Notes under the pieces: model-generated | What the model was told of the DNA's origin: nothing | Database searches by the model: none | What the model saw: only the letters and a program-made list of their open reading frames with translations | Program-made: the position numbers and the translations under genes | Origin: Dinochytrium kinnereticum | Lineage: Eukaryota > Chytridiomycota > Chytridiomycetes > Chytridiales > Chytridiaceae | Reading direction: 5' to 3' | Assembly: GCA_027604005.1 (NCBI GenBank) | Contig: JADGJT010000101.1 | Coordinates: 1,044-64,802, forward strand | DNA length: 63,759 bases | Shown: piece by piece, positions 11,001-22,038 of the stretch | Layout: each line of letters opens with the position of its first letter | How positions within the stretch are numbered: position 1 is the stretch's first letter

Positions 11001-12345
11001 ATGGCATCCAAGGGGGCTTACAAGCGTCTGGCGAAGGAGTACATGCTAATAACTCAAAATCCACCTCCGTTCATTCAAGCAAAGCCGTTGGAGGATGATA
11101 TATTGGAGTGGTAGGATATAGCACAAACCTTTTTTTCCATGTGATACTGATAGATTGCCGCTGACTCTATGATTTTGTAAAGGCATTATGTTGTTAGGGG
11201 TCCCCCGGACTCGCCTTACGCTGGGGGTGAATATCACGGAAAATTGATCTTCCCAGGTGATTGCTTCATGTTGTGTTTGAGTTCTAGAACCGTAAAACTA
11301 ACGTCTTTTCCTTTTATCGTTAGACTCTTACCCTTATAAACCTCCTGGAATCAAGATGTTTACACCAAACGGTGAAAATTTTTTCTTTCTCGCTCCGTTT
11401 TCTGGGTTGATGTGCCTGGATTACTAACATCCTTGTTATCTCAGGTCGCTTTCAAACAGACTACAGGCTTTGTCTTTCGATGAGTGATTATCATCGTTAG
11501 TAAATTCTAGATTTATATTTCTTTTGTATTGTCCTCGGGCTTTTTTCTCGCATTTTTCTGTTTCGTCTAAGTTGATCGTGATTATCTTTTCCAGCTGCCT
11601 CATGGAATCCGGCATGGTCCGTTGCGACAATTTTGACGGGGCTTTTAAGTTTTATGGTTGGTATTGATAGGGTTTTCTTCCTTATGTTTTAATACTTTTT
11701 TCTGGAGCTTGAAGACACTCCTACTACTGGTAGCATAAAGACTACAACTGAGGAAAAGAGGCTTTTTGCCATTCAATCGCACGCTTGGAATCGGAAGAAT
11801 TCAAAGTTTAGAGGTTTGTATTCTACCCTTTTTCCATTTTTTTTTTTACATTTGACGACAACAAAAATAACCCACAGTTTTGGCTTTCAGCGGTTTTCCC
11901 CGAACTCTGCATTGAGACTCCCCTTATTTCTGCTCCCATCGCCACCGTAGATGTCTCCACGACCCCCACCCAGCAAAACGAGATCGCAGATCCCCATGTT
12001 GACACCACACGGCGGAGGGTGATTCGACCGACTGAAACTTCACCGAGCGCTCTCCTAGACCCCTCTAAGCCAGCGGCGGCCGGCGCCCTTCATCACAATG
12101 CCACGAAAAAGAAGACGAAGAACTCTCCTGTAGCGTCTTCTCCACCCTCTTCCAAAGAATCTGCGACACCCACTACTCTATCGACATCTGCAGCACTCGT
12201 GCTTTCGAATGCGGTCATAGCGGTGCGGTCCAGGGCTTGGGGGATTGCTATTGGGGTTGTTTTGCTTTACTTAGTGGTTGTGAAGGTTATGAGCCGGGTT
12301 GCTCTTGCTGAGCAAAGGGTGGCTAACGGGGGTGCTTCCGTTTAG
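11001..12345 (+). CDS. UBC6: Ubiquitin-conjugating enzyme E2 Ubc6/UBE2J, tail-anchored in the ER
   Basis: 301 aa from seven exons (11001-11110, 11183-11256, 11324-11371, 11445-11495, 11595-11656, 11708-11813, 11891-12345). It starts [15 protein letters not shown], typical of Ubc6. The E2 fold carries [36 protein letters not shown] and [18 protein letters not shown]. The active-site cysteine is Cys87, the number known for yeast Ubc6, and the family's non-canonical catalytic surroundings are present. The protein continues with a disordered linker and one C-terminal transmembrane helix ([15 protein letters not shown]) with a short luminal tail. The family ubiquitylates ER-associated degradation substrates with Doa10-type and Hrd1-type ligases. 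Confidence 0.97.
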
Positions 12346-14170
12346 GTTTTAATTGTTTGATGGGTTTTATTGGCGAAGAGCTATACTCTTTGCTGCTTAT
12401 CCCCTTAAAATTTTCAAAGTGCCATATTCAGGTTGTTTTTGTTTGTTTTTTTTCCTTTGTTTTCTTAATGTCCCTTTGTGTTTGCCCCCATCCCCCCTTT
12501 CCCCACTTTTTTCCTTTTCCCCTTTCTCTACTTTGTTCCTCCCCAGTTGTGGGCTGAAAAACACATTTTCATAGATGATAATTCGAAATTTGGATCTGAT
12601 TTCAAAGTCGCAGTCCATCAGCTGAAGTAACCAGATGCGAACACGTTCGACTTTGCTGTGAACAGAATCTATTTTTGAATGATGAGTTTGATGACCCAGT
12701 CTGAGAGATGCCTTTCTTCCTTTTGATTTTGATGAGGGGCTTTACTTTTTTTTTTCTTTTTCTGTGCTACTTGACATCCGCACCACAAGAGACACACCAG
12801 CTCTGCCCTAAACCTATCGGACCATCGCCATCAACAACACGACAGCTCTGCGCCGCGGCTAGTTGCTGATTGCCTCGGGAGGAGGTAGCGAGGAGTGGGA
12901 TCGTGCTACTGGCCAATATCCCGCCGTAAGAGCATCCGATCTGAAAAACTGCCTTGCCAACTACGGCTGCATCCTTCCCAGTCAGCCAGTCTGTCAACCA
13001 GTGATCCGTCACATTGATCATATCGTCGTTCGATTGGCAGACATCATATCCTGCAGTGATCAAACGAATTTCCTGCTGCATCTTCCGCTGCGATCGAAGC
13101 AGTCTGGGAACGACTTATTGCTCATTCAAGCTCGCCACACAGTATCCATTCACCACTCTAAAAAAAACGCACAACATCCAAGTTTAACATTTCAATCTCT
13201 CTCAGTCACTCATTTCATTGCATCGTTTCGTGTCTCTTATTCAGTTCCCTTCCTTTCTTGCAAAATACGGTAAGCCTTTGCTTAGCCTTTTGTCCAGTTG
13301 TATGTGGCTCGTAGCTTTTCTCCATCTCTTCTTCCGTTCTCCCGATATCCATTAGCACACACCTCCCTTTCCTTCCTGTCTTTCTTCTTGCATCTTAGCC
13401 TGTCAGTGTTTTATGGACCCAAAGGGTCCAGGAATGATAAAAATCGTGGCATGCCAAACGCCCCAAGTAAACTCGGATGAATGAGGTTACCTCCGAATGG
13501 ATTGGTCGCTGGCGCTGGTTCTAGGCTTGCCGTGATTGATGGCTGTGATTGGAGAACTCTGAGTTGTTTTACTGCCGTTGGTTCATTTTGTTTTTTCGCT
13601 AGTATGGGTTTGAGTGGAGTTTTTCTGGGCATCACGGACGCAAAGAAATCAAAGAAGACGAACCGAGACTGGGTACCTTGAGTGTTTTTTGGTTGCTGCT
13701 GCACCTTCTGCCGTCGCAATTTTGGAAACTTGCTGTCTGGACTCAACGGTAGAACGGATTGTTGCTGCGATCATTGAAAGGCACCCTCGAGGATTTGACA
13801 AGGTGATGGACGTTTTCTACGTTCTGCTGGCGAATGCATTGGGCGATGGGCTGGGGTGGGTTCGATGAGGGAATCACTGCTGGTGCTGCTCGCCTACCTG
13901 GCTTTTGCACATTTTTGACGGCTGCGTGAGACAGACATGAACGAGCTCACGGCTGGGCCGCCCGCCATGCAGCGCGAGCACTGGCCTTGGTGCGAGGGGC
14001 GGCTGCTTTGAGGGCTGCGAACCTTTGGTGTTTTTATCTTGCTGCCTTTGCCTTTTTTCCCCCTTTCAACTCACACCGCCATGATGTCTGAACGCTCCTG
14101 GTTCTAACGCTTACCCTTTGGGACCGCAGCTCTTAGATCCGACCAGGACTCATTCTGAAATCTCATTGCC
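12346..14170. other. 1.8-kb stretch with no supported gene
   Basis: Pyrimidine-rich sequence follows UBC6 (about 12420-12560). Several open frames of 60-136 codons lie on both strands, none with a recognisable domain. A minus-strand frame at about 13411-13746 has moderately protein-like composition but no family match. The region must also carry the promoter, and perhaps a long 5' UTR, of the plus-strand gene at 14171. Confidence 0.5.
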
Positions 14171-16777
14171 ATGGCTGGATTCAACCTCTTCAAACGCAAA
14201 GGTGACAAAAAGGACCGGGCCGCCGAGGCAGCATCGGCCGAAGCTAACTCCCTCGCCAGACTGGAGTTTCTTCGAATGGATTCAACCAACCTGCTTGCTG
14301 AGCCGATCCCCACCTCTTCATCTTCACGAAAGAAGGATACGGCAGGACCTGGAGTTGTGGCAGAGGACCCTCCTAGTCTTTCCCTTATGGACGATATTCT
14401 TGGAACCCTTATGAGCTCTGCCGCCTCCACCCCTCCTCCCCCTCAACCGGAAGTACCAGTTCGGGATGAGAGGTCGACCCCAGGGGATGGTAATACATAC
14501 AAGGTCTATCGTCTGGGATCATCGACAGCTCTAGAAGGAACGGGAGTGGAAGGCGGGCCTTCAACTTCCCCGTCTCAACCTACTGACAATGACTTGTCTG
14601 CGCATGATATCCTAAGGTTTATCAGGGGAGATGCTGAAAAAGAGGCAGCTGCAGCTGCAAGGCGTGAGCAACGTCGCGCGGTTGCCGCAGCATCCTCCGT
14701 GCCTGGGCAAGACACTCAGCTGCCTTCCACATCCGCATCCCGGTCTTCTCCACAGCTGAATCTGCCCCATGACCGTGCGTCTTCTTCCTCCCGTAGGCAT
14801 CGTGATCCTAGCGTCGGACGCAACCCGCGACTCCCAGCTACTCCTCCTCTAACACCGTCTTCGTCCAGGGATGAGCTTAAGCTGCTATCTGGGAGCGGAC
14901 CCATTTCTTCTTCCGCGTCCCCTCTTTCTACTGATCTAGAGCGACGATCTCAAAGCCGTTCACATAATCATCAGACCACTCAACCGCATAATTCGTCAAG
15001 TCTTAGCACTGAGCGGAAGGAATCTCTCTCGAGATCACATTCGCTTAGTAGGCAACGGCAACATGCACCTTCACCAAACTCGTCTGGAGGTGAAGAATCT
15101 CGAGGAAGATGGAGACAGGGGATGCGGAGGCGCTCGTCTTCTGGGGTTGAAGTCCCAACGACATCTTCGATTAGAGTTGAAGAGAAGGAGAGGGCGAGGT
15201 CAAAGTCGAGGTCAAGGTCACGATCGAGGATTGCATACTTTTTCGACAAAGCGAAGCGTCGCGCATCTGATGATGGGTCTGGAAGCGACGATGACAAGCC
15301 GTTGGCCATGGTGCAAGGCTCTTCGGCCATTCGAAATCACCTGAAGGACCATATGACGTCAGCTCCCCTCGACACTGTTACCCCCTCCAATTTGAAGCGT
15401 CACAACGCGGGAGGTCATCACTCTTCTTCATCAGGTTCCTCACCTGTTGTGTCCCGTCAGTCAACGGCAACGGGAAGTGCGTCGGTGAGCAGGAGACCGT
15501 CTCAGACTAACCGAGAGATGAATATGTCACGCCAGAGCACGGGAACGGGATTACAAGAGCAGCCGAGTAGCTCAGGCAGGAGATCAAGGCATAACAGTGG
15601 GTCAAAACCAGGGAGTCATCATCCTGCGCTTTCTCATGGATCTCCGCAGACCCCTGCAACTTCCGAGACGAGACTTAGGAGCTCAAACAGCAACCCTAAC
15701 CTGTCGGCTACGGCTGATACTGGCAAGGGTGAAGCAGGGAATGTTGAGAGTTGGGTTAGGAGCGTGAACGCTGTGAACTCTCACGGTGGTAGTGGTCATC
15801 GCAGTCTAGCCGCGTCGCCTTCTGGGGGCTCGCCCCAAATGTCCTCTGGGAGGTCCATCTCACAGGGAGCTTCACTGTCCCAGGGAAAGTCATCGGAAAA
15901 CGTTCACGTTTCTCGCCGTACAGGGAGGGCTGCTGCTCTGGCTGCTGCAGCAGTGGCCGCGAACGTTAATGGAGCCTCGGGAAAGACAGTTCGTCACTCG
16001 AGCACCGATGACTCAATCGTTTCGTCTATTCCTTCCCTTTCCACTGGATCCTCTCTTAGCAATCTCATCTCGTCGGATGTTAGCGGGTCAGGGGGTAGCG
16101 CACCATCGCCCTCGATACTTCCCAGAAGACAGGCATCGGGGCATGTGTCTTCTTCCTCCCCAAATGGATCCTCTTCTCTTGCTCAGTCCGTCTCTCCGGT
16201 CGCGTCCAATCAACAACAAACGGGACTTCGACCTCGCCGATCAAAAGGAAACCTTAAATCTCCCCAGCAGACCTCGCCTCTTGAGAGTCCAAATGCAGTC
16301 GGTGCAGCCGCCGCCGCCATAGGTCTTATGCTCTCCCAGCAACAAAATCACTTGCAGCAACCCCTCGACCCTCAGCAACAGCAACAGCAACAGCTTGCCG
16401 CTCTCTCCTACATTGCGCAGGTTGCGGCTGCCGCTCAATTTCAGCAGCAGATTCAAATGCAGCTCGCAACCTTTTCAAATTCGGCCGCCATGGCTGCTGC
16501 TGCCGCTGCCGCTTCTGCTACCGTGTCGCCGGCCTCTGCTTCACCGCCTGGGTCGCCGACAGCTGGGTTTGCCTCTACACCGGTGTCTACGACATCTCCG
16601 AAGTTAAGATCGCGGGCGAGCACTTCGCCTGGAGTTTCTGGATCACCAACGCAGCAGCAGGCAACGAGCGTACCGACAAAGAAAAAGAGGGAAAATAAGG
16701 GGAAATTGAAGAATAAGAGTTCTTCACCCGCTGTAATTAGTGGTGATGAGGATATAGTTGGGCACCAGAAGGGTTAA
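14171..16777 (+). CDS. Large Ser-rich disordered protein with RS-like, poly-Gln and poly-Ala segments
   Basis: One uninterrupted frame of 868 aa from ATG to TAA. I do not recognise a family. The N-terminus is basic (FNLFKRKGDKKD). Most of the protein is Ser/Pro/Arg low-complexity sequence. An alternating Arg-Ser stretch lies near residues 340-360 (ARSKSRSRSRSR). Gln-rich and Ala-rich tracts lie at about residues 720-790. The tail is Lys-rich (TKKKRENKGKLKNK). The composition suggests a regulatory, nuclear or cell-cortex scaffold, but nothing in the sequence decides. It is odd that such a long gene has no intron when its neighbours have many. Confidence 0.8.
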   Translation: MAGFNLFKRKGDKKDRAAEAASAEANSLARLEFLRMDSTNLLAEPIPTSSSSRKKDTAGPGVVAEDPPSLSLMDDILGTLMSSAASTPPPPQPEVPVRDERSTPGDGNTYKVYRLGSSTALEGTGVEGGPSTSPSQPTDNDLSAHDILRFIRGDAEKEAAAAARREQRRAVAAASSVPGQDTQLPSTSASRSSPQLNLPHDRASSSSRRHRDPSVGRNPRLPATPPLTPSSSRDELKLLSGSGPISSSASPLSTDLERRSQSRSHNHQTTQPHNSSSLSTERKESLSRSHSLSRQRQHAPSPNSSGGEESRGRWRQGMRRRSSSGVEVPTTSSIRVEEKERARSKSRSRSRSRIAYFFDKAKRRASDDGSGSDDDKPLAMVQGSSAIRNHLKDHMTSAPLDTVTPSNLKRHNAGGHHSSSSGSSPVVSRQSTATGSASVSRRPSQTNREMNMSRQSTGTGLQEQPSSSGRRSRHNSGSKPGSHHPALSHGSPQTPATSETRLRSSNSNPNLSATADTGKGEAGNVESWVRSVNAVNSHGGSGHRSLAASPSGGSPQMSSGRSISQGASLSQGKSSENVHVSRRTGRAAALAAAAVAANVNGASGKTVRHSSTDDSIVSSIPSLSTGSSLSNLISSDVSGSGGSAPSPSILPRRQASGHVSSSSPNGSSSLAQSVSPVASNQQQTGLRPRRSKGNLKSPQQTSPLESPNAVGAAAAAIGLMLSQQQNHLQQPLDPQQQQQQQLAALSYIAQVAAAAQFQQQIQMQLATFSNSAAMAAAAAAASATVSPASASPPGSPTAGFASTPVSTTSPKLRSRASTSPGVSGSPTQQQATSVPTKKKRENKGKLKNKSSSPAVISGDEDIVGHQKG

Positions 16778-17306
16778 GGGAAGAGATTTTTTTTTCTTCT
16801 TCGGATGAGATTCTCGTACATAGTCAGTGAGGGGATTTTTTTTGTAACGCTATGCTAATTTTGTTGCATTTGTTGCAACGGGATCTTTTTCTCGCTTCCG
16901 GTAGCTGACTTCTTTAATGTGTTTGAATTGACTCTATATCTTAAAGATCATTTCTTTGTTTTTCGTTAACATCTGCACCAACCCCCTTTAAAGTACTTTT
17001 GAATTGGAGCTATTTCCCTTCGGATTTGTCCTGGGCCGCGCAATATATTTTATTTTCGCATTCGTGTTGGTTTCGTTTCTTTCGTGGTTTATCTGGACAC
17101 CTGGCGTTCAAGTGTTTCTTGATAAAAGTGTCAGCTATTGCCATATCTTTTTCATCACAAGTAGCATAATCTAAAAGTCAACTAAGATGCTACTGCAGTC
17201 CAATTCCTGCTTTTTACTTTTTTCAACATTCTCCTTCAAAAACGACTCGTATATTATTAAGATATCCTCAAAGAAAGGAAACAGGGAAGCCTCCAAATCA
17301 ACCTGA
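16778..17306. other. Convergent 3' flanks
   Basis: 529 bp between the 3' ends of the Ser-rich gene (plus) and the RhoGAP-like gene (minus). It is A/T-rich with T-runs. No gene is supported. Confidence 0.6.
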
Positions 17307-20300
17307 TTAAGATTGCGTCTGCGACGGTGTCTTCTGCCTTGAGCTCCTTCCATTCTGCTGCTGCTGAAAAGTATTCCAAGCAAACACGTTCGCATAATAC
17401 TTTAACATAATCTCAACCGCGGCCGCCTGCGCCGTGTTAACTGTCTCCTCCAAAAAGAGAGCCTGAGCGATACCCTTTTTCGTGATTAGACTCCATCCGA
17501 ATCCATCTGGATCGTCTTCTCCAAAGTCGATGTCAGCACCTGGAGAAACTCCCGGTGTTTCATCGTCTTCAAGAGCCACAGCCGATAGAACCGGTCGGAC
17601 TGCCGTCGACACTTTCGAGCCTGACACGACTACGCTCATGTTGGAGGTGACAGAATCCATTTCGGTCATGGTTGAGAGTCGGGTTAAAGTGCGGGCTGTG
17701 ACGATCGATAAGCTTTCTTTGGGCTTACGAGAAGACGAGCCAAGCGGGATTTGACCGAATTCGGTTTCGCTGCGTATCATTGCAAGGTCTCCATCCTCTT
17801 CATCTTCAGTGGCCTCGTCCCTTTCAGCCTGGTTCGTGATTATTGCCAGAAGTTCTCGAGGTGAAATCGACGGTGGCATTAGAGGCGTAGTGGCATCCCT
17901 TTCAGGAAATTCTTGGCGGAATCCTGGCACGGGTCGAAGTCCTTTCTTCTTTCGACTGCTCCTAGTCGTTGTGCAAGTGGTAGCGGAGCTTGGTCTTCCC
18001 AAAGTAGTCGACATTGCCTCAGTAAGCGCTGAGTTTGGAAGCCCTTCATCTTGTCCGTCCTGTTCCTCTTCCTCCTCATCCCTACCAGACGCTTCGGAGA
18101 GATTACCAGCCGAAGCGGCGGCGCTTCTGTTCTCTTGATTTACAGGTCCAGTAATAGTTCCCTCCATTTCAGAAGTGGAGACGGCGACGTTGTCGGTAGA
18201 ATCAATAAGTGCACCCTCAGTCGAGTCGCTAGCAACTGTTAATGCCTCCCACTTAGTTGGGTCCAGTGCTGCATCCTTTAGAGTAACGCCGGCTACGATC
18301 ATATGCCCCATAGAGGCTCCATGATCGCGCTTTTTTTTCAAAGATCCGTAGTTAACTGATACCACACTACCTCTTCCTTGATTTTCTGTACTGTCAAGGC
18401 CCTCGGGTAATTTCTGCGGCGCTGCTTGAGAAGCCATCGAGTTTCTTCCACCGTTGTCGGTTATGGCACCCAACGGTGGAGGCGATGCATTGCTTCCTGC
18501 AACGTGCGTGTTTGCTATGCTACTTCGAGAGTGCACCGTATAGGCTGAGCCGGCGCGAAAGGCCCGGTCAAATGGCGTCTTGACTTCCGATGTGCTGGCT
18601 TTTTTTCTACACGGTCTTCGAAGCATGACAGGACCGAATAAGCCTGCAAGGGAGGCGTGCAAAGTCACGCCTTGTGACCTTGTAATATTGGCGAGTCTGT
18701 TTTTGTTTTACATGGTTCAGTTTAGTAATGATGGTGAATTAATTTCAAATTCGTACCTCTCAATGTGCCCGATAACTGCTTTGACCTTGATAAATTCTCT
18801 CGAAGGCAGCCGAGCAATGAGTCTCTTAATTTCAAACATTCGATGCTCCTCTTCCTCATCTTCCTCTGTTTGATAGGAAGTATTAGAGAATCCTTGTAAT
18901 ATAACAGATCTCAACCAATAAAAATGATAGAACTCACCCATAATCTCAACCAGCCCTTTGGCAACTTCCTGGTGTAGGAATGACTCGCTCATCGAGCGCA
19001 GGTAACGGTAAAGATTCCAGCTCATTTCCGTCACCTGGTCGGGGTCAAGAGGTGCAAGGATACCAGTAGGAACGATGTTTACGTCCCGGACGAGCATCGC
19101 CATCTCGTTATTACGCTGATTTGTAACGTATCCGTCAAGAACAGAAAAATCTGGGGAAAGGGTATATCAGAAAGATGGTCGGAATTTAAGTATCAAAACT
19201 AACCATTAACGAAAAGAACCCTCAACTCATGAGGAGTGCATGGTTCTTCTTGCGGTCTGGGCGAAAATCTCTCTGCAACAGAAGGAAATGAGTATATTGA
19301 ACCACGAACGGAATTACAAATAAATTACCCTCTTCAAACTTCGCAACGTAAGAATAGGCTTTATTCCGTAGCTTCTCCGCAGGAGTGACCTCTGGTTTTA
19401 CTGGCTTAGGTTCTGGGACTGGCTCTGGCTCCTCCTCTTTTTTTGGCGGCTGCTCCTCTACCATAGGCTGCGGTTCGTCTTCTACTGGCAACTGCATCAT
19501 CACCTTCTTTTTCTTGGATGGTATGGGGTAGCTGATAATTTTCTTCTGGCCGGGAGTCGGTCGCGCTGACAAAGCCATACCTGAGGCTAGGTTGACAGCA
19601 GCCTCTGCAGCTAAGATAATGAAGGAATACCTAGTAAGATAACGTTCGGTGAAAGTTGCTACGTACCGGCTTTCACAGGTACGAGGGGGGCATCATACTT
19701 ATCCATGACTTTCAAAATAGTGTGTGCAAATGTGTTTGCAGTCGGGAGCGCATTACCCTTCTCATCGAGTGGCGGGGGACCGGCAGTGTCGGGGCGACTG
19801 AATGGGCCTAACGCGTCTCTGATCGATTCCTCGCTGGCCTCAACTGAAGAACCATTTTCATCCGAGTCTGAATCTCCTTCACAATTCGCAAGGATTTCCT
19901 TCCTGGTCCTCTCAGCTATTTCTTTCGCGCGCAGTCCTATCGAGAAAAGTCTGTCACTAAAGTACATAGACATAGGAGAGAATATATAAATCATTAACTT
20001 AAAAGGTTCATACGATTTCTAATGAATTCTTCACGCTTTTGTGCGTCCATGCCTCCTCCTGGTTTCCAGACGGGCCGGCCATCATAAACCTGAGGCTCTC
20101 CTGGCTTCTGGGACTTTCCTGATCCTGCAGATGACGCAGACACGGCAGATGCCGCACGCTTCTCGGCGACAGCATCAGGAGACGTTGCTTGATATTGCTT
20201 CATCCGCTCTCTGATTTCGTGAGGCGAGAGATACTTGAAATCCCCATTGTTTGACCCTCCTTCGCTGGCGGTGTCTTGGCCATGCTCTTCGCTCGCCTTT

Positions 20301-21247
20301 CTTGAGTGTTTGTTTGGCTCGGCGACAATCATTAAATCCGCGTTAGTAGTGTTAGGGGGGTTTGTAGGTGGTTGTGGTCTTGGATAGTTCATTTGAAGAA
20401 GGCGATGTGACGGCGGGTGTGGGCTGCGATGTTGCTCAGGCTTCCCCACAGGCTTCACGATCGATGAATCCAATTTAACCTGATTCAGCTTTGCTGCTTT
20501 AGGTTGGGTCGATGAAGGTGCTGCAGCTGGTGTCGAGGAAGAGGCAAGAATGACGCCTGATGATTTTTGAAGGGGGTTGGCCTTAAGCGCCGATTCGATA
20601 GCCGGGAGCACCACTGCAGGCTTTTCTCCTTCATGGGCCACTAGTGAAAGATCCCTCAACTTGTCTGTTATTGCTTGGCCATGGTTTGGTTGCGATCTGA
20701 TGATGGCTGCGGCTCCGGACACGCTTTTTCCTTTCACGACATCTAACTGATGACCCGTAGACCCAACAACTGCAGTTGAAGCCATTGCGTTAAGCTCATT
20801 TGCCGTGATAGTGGATTTGGCCAAACGCGATCCACCAGCGGACGATTTGTCGCCAGGAATCCCATCCAATTGCGGAATCTTCGTACTTCCCGCCCTCGAG
20901 CGAGAGAGTGACGACGTGCTCCTCTTTAGCGACGATGAACTTCGCTGTCTTTCCAACGCCTTTTGAATCTCTGCAGAGTCCTGGCCAGCAGGGGCTCCAT
21001 GCGCCAATCCAAAGTTCATACCAGCCATGGCCAACGCATATTGATATTCGGGATCAGATGCTGGCTTCTCGCTCTCCGACTCTGCTGGCAGCAGTCCTTT
21101 CAAACTCGAGCGCGAATGATTGTTGGAACGGTTGAGCTCATGGTTCGATGGCTTTCCTTGCAGCCTTGGAACATCCTTCAGAGGTGTTTTCTTCAGAGAT
21201 CCTTGTCGGGATCTGCTCATGAATCCACCCTCCACCTCAAACTCCAT
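17307..21247 (-). CDS. Large disordered protein with degenerate RhoGAP-like domain
   Basis: 1188 aa from seven exons (21247-20014, 19936-19667, 19610-19329, 19272-19204, 19150-18938, 18865-18757, 18696-17307). The first ~590 residues are Ser-rich and disordered. Residues about 620-752 resemble the C-terminal two-thirds of a RhoGAP fold: TEMSWNLYRYLRSMSESFL matches the usual KxYLRELPEPL helix, and IKRLIARLP then VKAVIGHIERLANI precede LAGLFGPVMLRRP. The GIFRxSG segment with the catalytic arginine is not found, and the usual Asn after LPxx is absent (LPSREF). It may therefore bind a Rho-type GTPase without stimulating hydrolysis. The ~430-residue C-terminal tail is acidic and Ser/Thr-rich. The ATG at 21247 is the first in frame after a GTG. 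Confidence 0.78.
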
Positions 21248-21414
21248 CGACACACTTTTTGCTGGAGGACACCGTTCAACCTAGGTTGTGTGATTGCTGA
21301 GAGAGGACTGTAAAAGATAAGTCCCGCCGGCGGTCGTTTGTATTTATTAGTGCTCCTGCATCTGCATCTAGCCTCATTGTCCATTGTGTATTCTGAGTAA
21401 GGAAATACTGCCAA

Positions 21415-22018
21415 TCATGTTGATTCGATTGGGCTCTTCGGCGACGGCGCTACATAATAGCCACCCTCGGCCCTTCGCGCATATCGCAAAAGCTGTCTTC
21501 CATAGTGTTCCAGGTCATTAGCTTCCACATCTAGATCTGAATCTGTCATTCTTGGTTCATCTGGGCGCATCAAAGGATCCGGTTGATAGAGATGGGTTAT
21601 CGAAATCAAAGGCTCAATTCCAGCCGTGTCAATATCCTGTATGGGTTCAACCATGGCGCAAAGATCGTTGATATCTTGGGTCAGCTTTCCCACTTTGTTC
21701 TGGTCGATCCTTAAGCCTGCAAGGTTCGCTAACCGCTGAATGTCCGACGACGTGAAGTGGGGATTCTCCCGCCGTTTCTCAGTTTGCGATAATACGTCAT
21801 GGATGGACCATGATGGTGATTTGGGCTGCAATAAACACATATCATGATGGGGTTTAGACATGGAGTGGAAAGCAGCAAGCAAATACGCTTACTAGTGAAG
21901 GATGTAGCTCGTATACGTCGTCAGCTGAGCTTATGTGTCTGCGCTTCATGCACACAGCAGTGAGGGTTGCTTGATAATGCAGGAGGCGTTGGTGGCCTCT
22001 CAGCACTGTCAGAAGCAT
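21415..22018 (-). CDS. gatC: Glutamyl-tRNA(Gln) amidotransferase subunit C, mitochondrial
   Basis: 178 aa from two exons (22018-21893, 21825-21415). GatC stabilises the GatA/GatB-type amidotransferase that converts Glu-tRNA(Gln) to Gln-tRNA(Gln) in mitochondria. The conserved core is DIQRLANLAGLRID, then LTQDINDLCAMVEPIQDID and a C-terminal region with PLMRPDEP. The first ~45 residues look like a mitochondrial targeting sequence (MLLTVLRGHQRLLHYQATL, no acidic residues before SADD). Translation could also start at the second Met (21949), but the upstream start supplies the targeting peptide. The gene is divergent from GPALPP1, with 20 nt between the start codons. Confidence 0.9.
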
Positions 22019-22038
22019 TTTGTTTGATTTTTGGTGGG
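22019..22038. promoter_or_regulatory. 20-nt spacer between divergent start codons of gatC and GPALPP1
   Basis: Only 20 nt separate the two ATGs. The core promoter and 5' UTR of each gene must therefore overlap the coding sequence of the other, unless one gene uses a downstream start or an upstream non-coding exon. Confidence 0.6.

Noticed and set aside
12767..13081. Minus-strand 104-codon frame
   Set aside because: No family resemblance, overlapping frames on the other strand, and no plausible splice extension.
13411..13746. Minus-strand 111-codon frame with somewhat protein-like composition
   Set aside because: A GT-AG intron can be drawn inside it, but I could not find a start exon, a domain or a complete model, so it is not called.
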